The notes under the pieces: generated by a model
Database searches by the model: none
What the model saw: only the letters and a program-made list of their open reading frames with translations
What the model was told of the DNA's origin: nothing
Program-made: the position numbers and the translations under genes
In this document: positions 51,672 to 59,549 of the stretch, one piece after another
Position numbering within the stretch: the first letter of the stretch is position 1
How the letters are laid out: every line of letters starts with the position of its first letter
NCBI RefSeq assembly: GCF_013337115.1
Contig: NZ_SGWE01000003.1
Span: forward strand, 30,092 to 94,091
Source: Deinococcus sp. JMULE3
GTDB taxonomy: Bacteria; Deinococcota; Deinococci; Deinococcales; Deinococcaceae
Direction: 5' to 3'
DNA: 64,000 nucleotides

Positions 51672-53005
51672 CTGGGCTCCTGTTCGAGGTCGTGGAAGGT
51701 GCGGCCGTCATGGCGGGTGGCGATCAGCCCGGTCGCGTCTCGCATGCGGCGGATGATCTGGTCGCAGTAGTGCGGGTCGAGTTCGTTGAGGACACCAATC
51801 CGGCCTGCCTGGTGGGCGGCGAGCATGGTGCTGCCACTCCCCCCGAAGGGGTCCATGACGATGTCGCCTGGCCTGCTGGAGTTCAGGATCATCCGGCGGA
51901 TGAGGTTGGGTGGCTTCATGGTGGGGTGCAGGTCGTTCCGGGTGGGTTTGTTCTCGTACATGGCCGTGCTGAAGTCCCGGATCTGGGTGAGAAGGTCCAC
52001 CAGCTCGCCTTTGCTGAGCTTGGTCAGGTCGGCGCTGCCGTCGATCACCGTGGTGTTGGTGAAGTCCTGCCCGAAGTAGTGCCCGGCGCCCAGCTTCCAG
52101 CCGTACAGCATGGGCTCGTGCCGCCAGTTGTAGTCCTGGCGGCTCATGACGGCGGCGTTCTTCACCCAGACGATGGTCTGCGAGTACTTCAGTCCGGCCG
52201 AGTCGAAGCCCTGCCGGAACGCGACGCCTTCCACCTCGGCGTAGGCGACGTAGATGCACGCACCGGGCTGCATGACGCTGGCCGTGGCGCTCATGGCGGC
52301 CGCGATGAACTGCCGGAACTGCTCCGGGGTCATCGCGTCGTTCTGGATCTTCAGCCGGTCCTTGGTTTTGCCCTCGTAGTTCACGTTGTACGGAGGGTCG
52401 GTCCAGACCAGCCGCACCTGCAGGCCCGCGGTGAGCCGCTGGAGCTGGTGGGGGTCGGTGCTGTCCCCACAGCTTAGGCGATGCTCACCGATCGTCCAGA
52501 GGTCGCCGGGGCGGGTGACGGGCGTGGCCTGCAGGGGCGGGACGTCATCCTCGTCGGTGAGGAGTTCGCGCTGCACCTCTCCGGCCAGTTCGGTCAGGAG
52601 GGCGTCGTGGTCCGCCTCGCTGTACCCGGTGCCGTCCAGGCCCTGGCCTGCGCGCAGCTGGTCGAGCAGGCGGCGCAGCGCTTCCGGGTCGCGCGTGGCG
52701 CGTTCGGCGTAGCGGTTGTCGGCCAGCAGGATGACCCGGGCGCGGTCGTCGTCGACGTCCACCCAGAAGACCGGCACGTGCGTGAGCCCGGCGAGGATCG
52801 CGCCGCGCCAGCGGTGTTCGCCGACCAGGATCTGCCCGGTGCTGCGCTGCACCGTGACGGTGCCCCACCAGCCCGAGGCGCGGATGCTCTCGGCAATCTC
52901 CTCGGGATTGTTGCGATTCGGGTTGAGCGGGTGGGGTTTGAGGTCGTGTACCGGCACGAGTTCGGTCTGGTCGTTCAGCAGGCGGGCGGTCGGGGTCGGG
53001 GTCAT
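51668..53005 (-). CDS. ParB-domain/DNA amino-methyltransferase fusion
   Basis: 445 residues from ATG 53005 (MTPTPTARLLNDQTELVPVH). Residues about 15-110 form a ParB-like domain (LKPHPLNPNRNNPEEIAESI, ILVGEHRWRGAILAG). The rest is a beta-class N6-adenine/N4-cytosine methyltransferase: catalytic VWTDPPYNVNYEGK near 200, an internal region, and SAM-binding VMDPFGGSGSTMLAAHQAG near 395. A common phage fusion. Together with the C5 methyltransferase it gives this prophage two different DNA methylation activities. Confidence 0.92.
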   Translation of the reverse strand: MTPTPTARLLNDQTELVPVHDLKPHPLNPNRNNPEEIAESIRASGWWGTVTVQRSTGQILVGEHRWRGAILAGLTHVPVFWVDVDDDRARVILLADNRYAERATRDPEALRRLLDQLRAGQGLDGTGYSEADHDALLTELAGEVQRELLTDEDDVPPLQATPVTRPGDLWTIGEHRLSCGDSTDPHQLQRLTAGLQVRLVWTDPPYNVNYEGKTKDRLKIQNDAMTPEQFRQFIAAAMSATASVMQPGACIYVAYAEVEGVAFRQGFDSAGLKYSQTIVWVKNAAVMSRQDYNWRHEPMLYGWKLGAGHYFGQDFTNTTVIDGSADLTKLSKGELVDLLTQIRDFSTAMYENKPTRNDLHPTMKPPNLIRRMILNSSRPGDIVMDPFGGSGSTMLAAHQAGRIGVLNELDPHYCDQIIRRMRDATGLIATRHDGRTFHDLEQEPR

Positions 53006-53063
53006 GGGCTCCAATGCGGCCCGCCCCGCCGGCACGGGGCTGGCGGGGCGGGTGGGGGGGGGG

Positions 53064-53300
53064 TCAGTTGGTGTGGCGGGGGGGGCGGTCGATCAGGCCC
53101 GCGCCGGTCAGGACCTCGCGCAGGCTGCCCGCGACGGTGCGGGCGTAGGGGCTGGTGGCGCTGCGTTCCAGATCGTCCAGCACGGACGTGGCGGTGGTCA
53201 GGTGCATGTTCATGATCACCCGGTACTCGCCGGTGCTGGTGTTCCGAACGACGTTGATCTCGACGGCCCTGTGCGGGTCGCCGCTGCTGCTATCCTCCAC
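53064..53300 (-). CDS. small phage protein (78 aa)
   Basis: GTG 53300 (VEDSSSGDPHRAVEINVVRN) has GGAGGA about six bases upstream; the frame upstream to 53486 is in repeat-rich intergenic DNA and is unlikely to be coding. Beta hairpins then a helix (SVLDDLERSATSPYARTVAG). First gene of the packaging operon. Function unknown. Confidence 0.6.
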   Translation of the reverse strand: MEDSSSGDPHRAVEINVVRNTSTGEYRVIMNMHLTTATSVLDDLERSATSPYARTVAGSLREVLTGAGLIDRPPRHTN

Positions 53301-53331
53301 GGTGATTCCTCCACAATTTTTGGAATCCCGA

Positions 53332-53508
53332 GGCCGTTGCTTCCAGGCTCGTGGCCTCGGGTGAGGCCATGTTACCGGGCGGACGTGACGGCGTGTGAAC
53401 GTGCTCGCGTGCGTGCAGGTCGAACGGTAGGCGCGTGAGCGTGTGAGCATGACAGCGTGAGCGCCTGTGTGCGGGTGAACGGTCACGAGTCAGGCTGGAA
53501 AAGCAGCG
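53332..53508. repeat. intergenic region with short GTGAGC repeats
   Basis: Non-coding by inspection. Three copies of GYGTGAGC at 53433-53440, 53441-53448 and 53455-53462, with related GTGAAC words nearby. CATGACAGCGTG at 53449-53460 also occurs, on the other strand, at 54826-54837. A small hairpin TGGCCTC-ACCC-GAGGCCA lies at about 53352-53369. Probably the promoter/operator region of the packaging operon starting at 53300. Confidence 0.45.
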
Positions 53509-53531
53509 CAGGCACGCGCTGGGCGTGCCTG
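53509..53531 (-). terminator. hairpin terminator behind the gene at 53596
   Basis: CAGGCACGC (53509-53517) and its complement (53523-53531) around a five-base loop; on the minus strand the stem is followed by CGCTGCTTTTCC. It lies 65 bases beyond the stop of the 390-residue gene and separates it from the packaging operon. Confidence 0.5.
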
Positions 53532-53595
53532 AGAGTGGACTGAGGGCAGAGTAATGCGAGTCTAGGGGAATGTTCGGGCGCGGTCAATGCGGCGC

Positions 53596-54768
53596 CTACG
53601 TTTCGAGGTCGTGCACGACAGGCACGCCGTGCGTGTAGGAGTCCAGGGCGTCGGCGAGACCATAGACGACGTCCGTGATCTGGTCCTCCTCCCGCTCAAT
53701 CGGGTCGCTGATCGCGTCATACACCCACTGCGGCGTCCTGGCTTCCCAGTGGACGTCCGGCTCGTCGCCGCGGCCCTTCTGGCGCTCCGGGACCGGGGTG
53801 AGCGTGCGGCGGACCGCCTCCAGGGCGTGCACGGCGCGGGGGTACCGCTGCTTGATGTGGCGGCGCAGGCTCAGGCCTTCCCCGTCGCGGTGCCACACCA
53901 GTTCCAGCGGGTCGGGCGCCTTGCCGCTCTTGCCGGGGTCGTCGAAGCGGGTGAGCAGGTCGATCAGCTGCCGCCAGCCGTCCACGCCCACCTGAATGCC
54001 ACTGTCCCGCTCGATGTCCGGGCCGTTCAGGACAGTGAGGCTGTTGCTGCCGCGCTGCACCGTGCTCTCCCCTGCCCGGTCGGCCGCGCCGGGCAGCGTC
54101 AGGGCCGTGCCCCACACCGCGAGGAACTCGAACTGGAAGCGGCGCAGGACCGGCGCGGCGGGCGACTGCCCCGGCACGGGCGGCACGGTGACGGGCAACT
54201 TGATCCAGAACCGCTCGGCGTTGTGCCAGCGGCCCACCTGGGCGTCGGCGCGTCGGGCGCGCTTCACGGCGCGGGCGTGCCCCTGGTACGCGGCGTTGGC
54301 GGCCAGGGCCCGCTCGGCGAGGCGCTGCGCGTCGGCGACGCGGCCCGTGCTCAGGGCGACGCACGCCTGGATGGCGGCGTTGTGCCCGGCCATGAACGCG
54401 TCGACCATCCCGGCGCTGTTCGGGTCGGCGGCGCGGTTGGTGGGGCTGTACCCGGCGCGGTCCCGGAAGGCCTGCCCGGTGACCAGGGCGTGGGCGATCA
54501 GGTTGTGATGCTCGCGGTGCTCCTGGCTGGGCCGCACTTCCGCGAGGGTCCACTCGCCCGTGGAGGTGCGGCCCGCTTCGAGCAGCGCCGCGCGCGGGCA
54601 GACGCATGGGAAGGGGTGTGTGGCGCGGCTGGCCGTGATCTGGATCTGGTGGGGTTCGAGGTGCTCGGCGCTCTCCCCTGCCCGGCGCACCACGGCCCCG
54701 CAGCCGCGAACCGGGCAGGGCAGGTGGGTGGGCGTCGGGCTGGACTTCGCGCGGGTGCGGGTGGTCAT
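53596..54768 (-). CDS. hypothetical phage protein (390 aa)
   Basis: ATG 54768 (MTTRTRAKSSPTPTHLPCPV). N-terminal cysteines (CPVRGCG near 18-24, CVC near 55) could bind zinc. The middle has helices (AIQACVALSTGRVADAQRLA) and the C-terminal half includes an acidic stretch. No enzymatic motif or family recognised. It is preceded by the TGACA repeats at 54831-54883 and followed by its own terminator, so it is a separate, probably regulated unit. Confidence 0.65.
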   Translation of the reverse strand: MTTRTRAKSSPTPTHLPCPVRGCGAVVRRAGESAEHLEPHQIQITASRATHPFPCVCPRAALLEAGRTSTGEWTLAEVRPSQEHREHHNLIAHALVTGQAFRDRAGYSPTNRAADPNSAGMVDAFMAGHNAAIQACVALSTGRVADAQRLAERALAANAAYQGHARAVKRARRADAQVGRWHNAERFWIKLPVTVPPVPGQSPAAPVLRRFQFEFLAVWGTALTLPGAADRAGESTVQRGSNSLTVLNGPDIERDSGIQVGVDGWRQLIDLLTRFDDPGKSGKAPDPLELVWHRDGEGLSLRRHIKQRYPRAVHALEAVRRTLTPVPERQKGRGDEPDVHWEARTPQWVYDAISDPIEREEDQITDVVYGLADALDSYTHGVPVVHDLET

Positions 54769-54830
54769 ACGGGCTCCCGTGCGTGCAGGAGGGCGTGCAG
54801 GCTAGCAGTCACGCGGGCAGGCTAGCACGC

Positions 54831-54883
54831 TGTCATGATGTCGTGATGTCACGGGAGCGAGGTGTCAAGGGAGCGGGGTGTCA
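54831..54883 (-). repeat. four 16-bp-spaced TGACA direct repeats (operator-like)
   Basis: On the minus strand, TGACA begins at 54883, 54867, 54851 and 54835, exactly 16 bases apart. The first two units match at 14 of 16 positions (TGACACCYCGCTCCC plus one base); the others share TGACA and diverge. Downstream, GCTAGCCTGC occurs twice (54812-54829 area and about 22 bases further on) before ATG 54768. A stack of regulator sites or iteron-like array is the simplest reading. Confidence 0.6.
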
Positions 54884-54912
54884 CGCGGGCAGGTTGATTC
54901 GCTCCCACGCGG

Positions 54913-55377
54913 TCAGGGGCGGAACTCCAGAATCCGCCGGGCGAGCTGCTCCAGGTCCTGCAGGTCGCTCAGCGTCTGGTTCACGGCCGGGAAGTCCGGG
55001 GCGGCGGTGCGCATGCTCTCCCGGGTCAGTTCCAGCAGCACCCACTGTCCCGTGGTCAGCCCGTAGGCGGGGTGGGCGTCCCGTGCGCGCTCCGGCAGAG
55101 GCTGCGGCACCAGGGACGGCGGGAGGGAGACCGTGGGGCGGGGACGGCGCGAGGCCGCCCGCAGCGCTTCACCCACCACCTGCCCAGCCGGGCGGGGGTC
55201 GGGGGCCTGCACCGGGATCTCGACTGGCGGTTGCGCCTCGAGCGCCGGGGGGTCACTTTGCGGTTGATCGGAAAGGATCCGCGCCGCACTTTGCGATTGC
55301 TCGACGCGCTGCACGCCCTGCCGATCCTCGATCTGCCGGCGGGTGGCCCGGCGCTCGGCGCCGCTGCACCGGGCCAT
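54913..55377 (-). CDS. hypothetical phage protein (154 aa)
   Basis: ATG 55377 overlaps the stop of the lipoprotein gene (TGATG). The N-terminal 95 residues are glutamine/proline/arginine-rich and probably disordered; the C-terminal 55 form helices (TTGQWVLLELTRESMRTAAP, then LQDLEQLARRILEF). Function unknown. Confidence 0.5.
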   Translation of the reverse strand: MARCSGAERRATRRQIEDRQGVQRVEQSQSAARILSDQPQSDPPALEAQPPVEIPVQAPDPRPAGQVVGEALRAASRRPRPTVSLPPSLVPQPLPERARDAHPAYGLTTGQWVLLELTRESMRTAAPDFPAVNQTLSDLQDLEQLARRILEFRP

Positions 55378-55769
55378 CAGCTGGCCGCCGTGCTGCCCGC
55401 GCGGGCGCTGCTGCTGAACCCGCCGCGGCTGACGGTCGGGGCGCTGTACGTGTTGACCCGGCCGGTGGGGGAGAGCTGCAGGCCACTGCGGGCGACCTTC
55501 CCGGTCTGGTCGTAGCCGAGGTAGGACGTGCCGCTGGCGCCGCGGCTGGTGTACGGCCCCCAGTAGATGACGCGGCCGCTGCTGCCGACCCGCTCACCCG
55601 CGCAGGGGTTGGTGAGGCCGCGCTGGAGTTCGCGCTTGTACGCCACGCGGCACTCCGCGTCGGTGCGGAACGCGCGGCGGCCGTACCCGTCGAGATCCAC
55701 GTCGTCCGCGCACGCGGCGAGCAGGGCAGGCAGGGCAGTGGCCAGGAGAGGCAGGTGGAATTTCTTCAT
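55377..55769 (-). CDS. phage-region lipoprotein (130 aa)
   Basis: The start is ATG 55769 (MKKFHLPLLATALPALLAAC), a lipoprotein signal with lipobox LLAAC. The mature part has two cysteines (DAECRVAYK, TNPCAGERVG) and a glycine/serine-rich C-terminus (SRGGFSSSARAGST), as in surface-exposed, low-complexity-tailed lipoproteins. First gene of its unit at the right edge of the prophage. Confidence 0.65.
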   Translation of the reverse strand: MKKFHLPLLATALPALLAACADDVDLDGYGRRAFRTDAECRVAYKRELQRGLTNPCAGERVGSSGRVIYWGPYTSRGASGTSYLGYDQTGKVARSGLQLSPTGRVNTYSAPTVSRGGFSSSARAGSTAAS

Positions 55770-56081
55770 AGGGTGACCTCGGGGAGGGGAGAGGTGATCG
55801 GTGGGGAACGGCTGGACATCTGTGCTCACAAGCTCACCCACTCACGTGGTGTCAGGTGAGCGGGCTCGCATGGGTGCGTGTCGGCGTCCAGGCTGACGAG
55901 CATTTCGACCTCGTACGCGGCCGAGCGGTCGTGAGCGTGACTCGGATCGGGTGGCAGATCCTAAATCAACCGGCGGGGTGGGGCGGCGAGCTCTTCTGGG
56001 ACTGCCTACGGCTCCTCGGAATGCCGTTCCCAACCGACAGGACATCAGTGTCAGGTGCTGAGCCAACCCTAAACGGGATGG
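55770..56081. other. intergenic boundary between prophage and AT-rich island
   Basis: About 310 bases without a convincing gene; short frames on both strands lack a start site or family features. The left part has GCTCAC/GTGAGC words like those at 53433-53462. No attachment site or tRNA could be recognised. Composition changes sharply near 56080. Confidence 0.4.
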
Positions 56082-56085
56082 AGTA

Positions 56086-56091
56086 TATTTT
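56086..56091 (+). promoter_or_regulatory. -10 box for the DUF4238 gene
   Basis: TATTTT, six bases before ATG 56098; an overlapping TATATT starts two bases earlier. Fits the same leaderless spacing seen elsewhere, even though the gene itself is foreign in composition. Confidence 0.4.
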
Positions 56092-56097
56092 TGATGT

Positions 56098-56937
56098 ATG
56101 GGACAGAAACAACATTATGTACCTAAAAGTTATCTAAGAAATTTTTTAAATAATGAAAGTGGCAACTTTGTTGTATATGATAAGCTGAGCAATTCAAAGC
56201 GCTTAGGCAAAGCCAATAATCAGATTGCAGCTGAGGATGATTTCTATAAAGCAAATCCTTCCATTTTTAGCATTGAAGTGGATGATAATGTTATTGAAAA
56301 ATTTTTTTCTGAACACGCAGATTCAAGGCCCAGCAAATTTCCAGAATATTGTGCAGACTTAGGGAATGGTAGAATTAGCATCGAAAGATTTAAAGAACTC
56401 TGCGTGGTGTACATTTATTTTCAGTTTGTGAGAGTTCCACAAGAATTGCCAAAAGAGCGAAGATCCGAAGAATCAAAAATAGATCATATTAGATATATGT
56501 TTAATAGGAATCGAATTGAAAGATTTACCCGAAGAGCATTATCTGCGAAGTGGGTAATATTAAAAGGTTCAAACGAATTCCCAATATTTACCAGCGATAA
56601 CCCCGTTATACCTTTCTACAATAATGAAGAAGGTGCATCATTTGATCTAAATACATTTATGAATAAAACCTACGATATCGGATCTGATGCCTTTTCCTTC
56701 AATTTTATATTCCCCATCACGAAGGATTACATCATTTATATATACGATTCCGAAGAGAGAGACACATTTAGTAGCAATGGAAGTGTAATCAACTTAGATG
56801 AAGCATTGTATAGAAAACTAGCGATGGCTATTGCCAATTCAGGCGTCAGAATTCTAATTTTCCCCTCGGATGAATCTTTTACAACGGCATATCATTACTT
56901 AGATTTTGAATTGCTATCTCAGATAAAAATGCACTAG
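56098..56937 (+). CDS. DUF4238 family protein, AT-rich
   Basis: 279 residues beginning MGQKQHYVPKSYLRNFLNNE, the conserved QHY(V/I)P start of DUF4238. Also RRALSAKWVILKGSNEFPIF and TSDNPVIPF in the middle and FPITKDYIIYIYDS, matching the family's two-part pattern. The biochemical function of the family is not established. Strikingly AT-rich with A/T-ending codons, unlike every neighbour, so it was very probably acquired from a low-GC source. Confidence 0.82.
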   Translation: MGQKQHYVPKSYLRNFLNNESGNFVVYDKLSNSKRLGKANNQIAAEDDFYKANPSIFSIEVDDNVIEKFFSEHADSRPSKFPEYCADLGNGRISIERFKELCVVYIYFQFVRVPQELPKERRSEESKIDHIRYMFNRNRIERFTRRALSAKWVILKGSNEFPIFTSDNPVIPFYNNEEGASFDLNTFMNKTYDIGSDAFSFNFIFPITKDYIIYIYDSEERDTFSSNGSVINLDEALYRKLAMAIANSGVRILIFPSDESFTTAYHYLDFELLSQIKMH

Positions 56938-57267
56938 ATACATTAATGAATCTACGAGATTCTTCTTGAGTAATACTTATTAAGTAATTATCGATCAAAA
57001 ACCATACTGGACGCCATAAACATCTCCGCCGTCATTCCGTATGGGTGAGTCGCAACCATCTGAAACGTACCCGACCTCAGTAATGCAGTGTTCAATCGCA
57101 CCGTCGTCCGTATCATGTGCACTCCGCAGGGAGGTCCAATGGTTGGAATGCATTGATTGCCAATTATTCAAACTTAAGTCGCCACAGAGAGGTATTGAGG
57201 CAGCTTAGAACTCGTTTCACAACTCCATCCAGCGTCGAACGCATTCAAATTGACGTCCGCCGATCGT
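56938..57267. other. non-coding tail of the AT-rich island
   Basis: 330 bases that grade from AT-rich to mixed composition. No frame with a believable start was found and no hairpin terminator stands out. It ends at the target duplication of the composite transposon. Confidence 0.4.
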
Positions 57268-57276
57268 GGAAAGGCC
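57268..57276. repeat. 9-bp target duplication, left copy
   Basis: GGAAAGGCC directly before the first IS4-family copy. The identical 9 bases follow the second copy at 62060-62068. The bases at the two inner ends (after 58408, before 60928) are different, so the whole 57277-62059 segment moved as one unit. Confidence 0.85.
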
Positions 57277-58408
57277 CTGACTACCCTTCAAAACGCACAG
57301 TAGGCAGCAGAAAGTCGGCTCCTGTACGGTATTTCTGCGATGAAAACCCTTGGGAACCGACCACCTCACGATACCTTGCAGACCGCCTTGCGGTCTGCTT
57401 TCCCTGTGGACGCCCGCCGCCTCGTCGTCTTCACGGCACTGATCCTGGCGGTCATTCAGGCGCGCACCGTCGTCCTGTACAGCTTGAAGACACACGTCGC
57501 TCTCCCAGGCTCGTTGACGACTCGGTATCAGCGGCTCTGCCGGTTCGTCCAGTTCCCGTTTCCTGAGGCGCTGTTCCCCCGATTCGCCTTGTCCTTTCTC
57601 CCGCCCGGCCCAGTCGACCTCATTCTCGACCGCACCAACTGGAAACTTGGACAGCAGGACGTCAATATTCTCCTGCTCTCTGCCGTGTGGAACGGGTTCA
57701 GTTTGCCGCTGATGTGGACACTGCTCCCGCACGGGGGGGCCAGTCGTTCCTGTGTCCGGGAAGCGCTCGTGGAGCGCTTCCTGAAGCTCTGCCCAGATCG
57801 GGAGATCCGGTGCCTGCTCGCGGATCGTGAATTCATTGGGCAGCACTGGTTTCGATTCCTCGACCAGCACGGGATTGCGCCCTGCATTCGTCTCCCAGCT
57901 CGCGCTACGATCGGCGCGTACTGCATGCCGGTCTGGGCAGTCTTCAAGAACCTTCAGGTGGGTGAAGTCAGGGTCTGGCATCGCCAGACCCGCATCTACG
58001 GTGTGAATCTGCGGGTGGCGGCCACGAAAAACGCAGCCGGTGAAATGCTGTACCTGGCGTATCGGGGCCACGCCCTGCCGAACATGCGCCGGTATGCCCT
58101 GCGCTGGCAAACAGAGAATCTGCACGCCGCGTTGAAAACCAGAGGGTTCAACCTGGAAGATACGGGTCTGACACGCGCCGAACGAGTGTCTTCGCTCCTG
58201 ACGGTCGTCAGCGTCGCCTTCATCTGGGCGTGCGTGACGGGCGAGGTCGTAGCACGTCGAACGGCGACCAAAGTAAGGAAACACGGACACCGTGCGGTGT
58301 CCGTGTTTCGACTCGGGCTTGATCATCTCCAAGATCTTCTGCTGCATCCGTCCGGCGCATCCTGGCGCGCCTTGAGCACACTCATGCCCCGTTTTGAGGG
58401 GTAGTCAG
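57277..58408 (+). mobile_element. IS4-family insertion sequence, copy 1
   Basis: 1132 bp bounded by inverted repeats of about 19 bp: left CTGACTACCCTTCAAAACG, right end reverse complement CTGACTACCCCTCAAAACG. One transposase gene fills it. It has the same length as copy 2 and differs at only a few bases. Confidence 0.9.
57340..58404 (+). CDS. IS4-family transposase, copy 1
   Basis: 354 residues. DDE core: first D in LILDRTNWKLG near residue 98, second D in LLADREFIG near 163, and the YREK signature RRYALRWQTENLHAALKTRG near 250-270 with the catalytic E. Intact. A frame open upstream on the same strand from 57117 is not needed. Compared with copy 2: leucine for valine near residue 112, histidine for arginine near 248, and arginine for lysine near 314. 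Confidence 0.93.
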   Translation: MKTLGNRPPHDTLQTALRSAFPVDARRLVVFTALILAVIQARTVVLYSLKTHVALPGSLTTRYQRLCRFVQFPFPEALFPRFALSFLPPGPVDLILDRTNWKLGQQDVNILLLSAVWNGFSLPLMWTLLPHGGASRSCVREALVERFLKLCPDREIRCLLADREFIGQHWFRFLDQHGIAPCIRLPARATIGAYCMPVWAVFKNLQVGEVRVWHRQTRIYGVNLRVAATKNAAGEMLYLAYRGHALPNMRRYALRWQTENLHAALKTRGFNLEDTGLTRAERVSSLLTVVSVAFIWACVTGEVVARRTATKVRKHGHRAVSVFRLGLDHLQDLLLHPSGASWRALSTLMPRFEG

Positions 58409-58644
58409 CAATAAGCCTCCCCAGCTTTTGTGCTAAACGGCATTCAATCTTTTTTACAGGAAATCACGCCACAGGAAGTCACACCATAAAATTACGTTCC
58501 TTTAGTTCAAACAGTTTAATGTTTAAAGTTATGTTCTAAAACATTAATTATTTATTTAACTTCCGCCATGACTCCACACTTGCGCCAACCAGTCGAGCTG
58601 AGACTGTTACGCTCATCGAAATTCAAGACATCGGGGGTACTTCA
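58409..58644 (+). promoter_or_regulatory. AT-rich upstream region of the cargo operon with an inverted repeat
   Basis: No gene seen. TTAATGTTT (58516-58524) and its exact complement AAACATTAA (58539-58547) are separated by 14 bases, about 100 bases before ATG 58645. Could be an operator or a hairpin. The region is much lower in GC than the surrounding chromosome. Confidence 0.5.
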
Positions 58645-59520
58645 ATGCGTGCCATTGCGCTCATTTGTCTCTTCGTCTGCCTGCTTGTCTCATCAGCACA
58701 GGCTTTCGCTGGCATAACGAGAGGTGATCTACATGGCTCATCCTTTAAACAGGACATGAGTACTTCGGCTGTCCAGCCGACCATCTATCTATTTGTCAGA
58801 CCGGACTGCTCATCCTGTGCATTACAAATCTCGCATTTGGCCGTAATACAGAAGCAACTTGGCGGCATCCGAGTTTCGCTCATCGTTCCAGATGAAGCGG
58901 TCGCTCGAAGAACTCTGCTGGCTGGCAGCTCTATAACTGCGGAAGTACAAGAGGACAGGGACGCCAAAATCGCCGTCCAGTACGGCTTAAAATCCATCCC
59001 TGCAATCGTATTTGTCGACTCAGGGAGTGTCATTCGGGGATTCTACGAAGGTCTACTGTCATTAGAGGAATTGGAGAAGTTGGCAAGTGAATTTTCTCAA
59101 GGTGATTTGAAAACTGTGTTGTACGCCAAAGGTGCCCCCGGCGCCAGAGCTACGCCAATAGAAGGTGTGGCTTGGATTGACTCCAGGTATACATTGCTGG
59201 TCTTCCATCAATTTGATTGTGAATTTTGCAGGCAAGAATTGCCTAAAGTCATCCAGTTAAGCTATGACAAGCCAAGTCTGCGGATGTTTGTGATCGCTCC
59301 AAGTAATATAAGCGAAACGCAATCTCAATTTAAGAGTGCTGGCGCAAAAAACAACATAGATATTTTATCTGATGAGTTAAGTAATCGAAAAATATATAAT
59401 GAGTATAACGTCAAAGCAACGCCGACATTCATACTCATCAATGAACTTGGGGAGATCACATGGAGACTTACTGGATCAGGCACAGGCAACACATCTTTGC
59501 AGAAGATACCCATTAGGTGA
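58645..59520 (+). CDS. secreted protein with two thioredoxin-like domains
   Basis: 291 residues. A signal peptide (MRAIALICLFVCLLVSSAQA) precedes two thioredoxin folds in tandem. Domain 1 (about 45-150) has CSSC near residue 54 and the cis-proline segment SIPAIVFVD near 114. Domain 2 (about 180-285) has CEFC near 195 and ATPTFILIN near 260. Both active sites are complete CxxC, so it could form, break or relay disulfides outside the cytoplasm. It lies 29 bases upstream of a secreted six-cysteine peptide gene, a plausible substrate. Related in layout to TlpA/DsbD-type proteins; exact family unknown. Confidence 0.8.
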   Translation: MRAIALICLFVCLLVSSAQAFAGITRGDLHGSSFKQDMSTSAVQPTIYLFVRPDCSSCALQISHLAVIQKQLGGIRVSLIVPDEAVARRTLLAGSSITAEVQEDRDAKIAVQYGLKSIPAIVFVDSGSVIRGFYEGLLSLEELEKLASEFSQGDLKTVLYAKGAPGARATPIEGVAWIDSRYTLLVFHQFDCEFCRQELPKVIQLSYDKPSLRMFVIAPSNISETQSQFKSAGAKNNIDILSDELSNRKIYNEYNVKATPTFILINELGEITWRLTGSGTGNTSLQKIPIR

Positions 59521-59549
59521 TGTCTACGAAGGTTGCGAAGGGAGAAATC

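Noticed and set aside
55856..56137. 93-codon plus-strand frame at the prophage edge
   Set aside because: It overlaps the start of the DUF4238 gene in another frame, crosses a sharp composition change, and has no ribosome-binding site or motif.
57217..58347. Long minus-strand frames inside both IS4-family copies
   Set aside because: Shadows of the transposase; the same frame occurs in both copies because the DNA is duplicated, not because it is selected.
58505..58560. Inverted repeat in the AT-rich stretch as a terminator for IS copy 1
   Set aside because: No G/C-rich stem and no T tract directly after it; it lies closer to the cargo promoter, so it is described as an operator-like site only.
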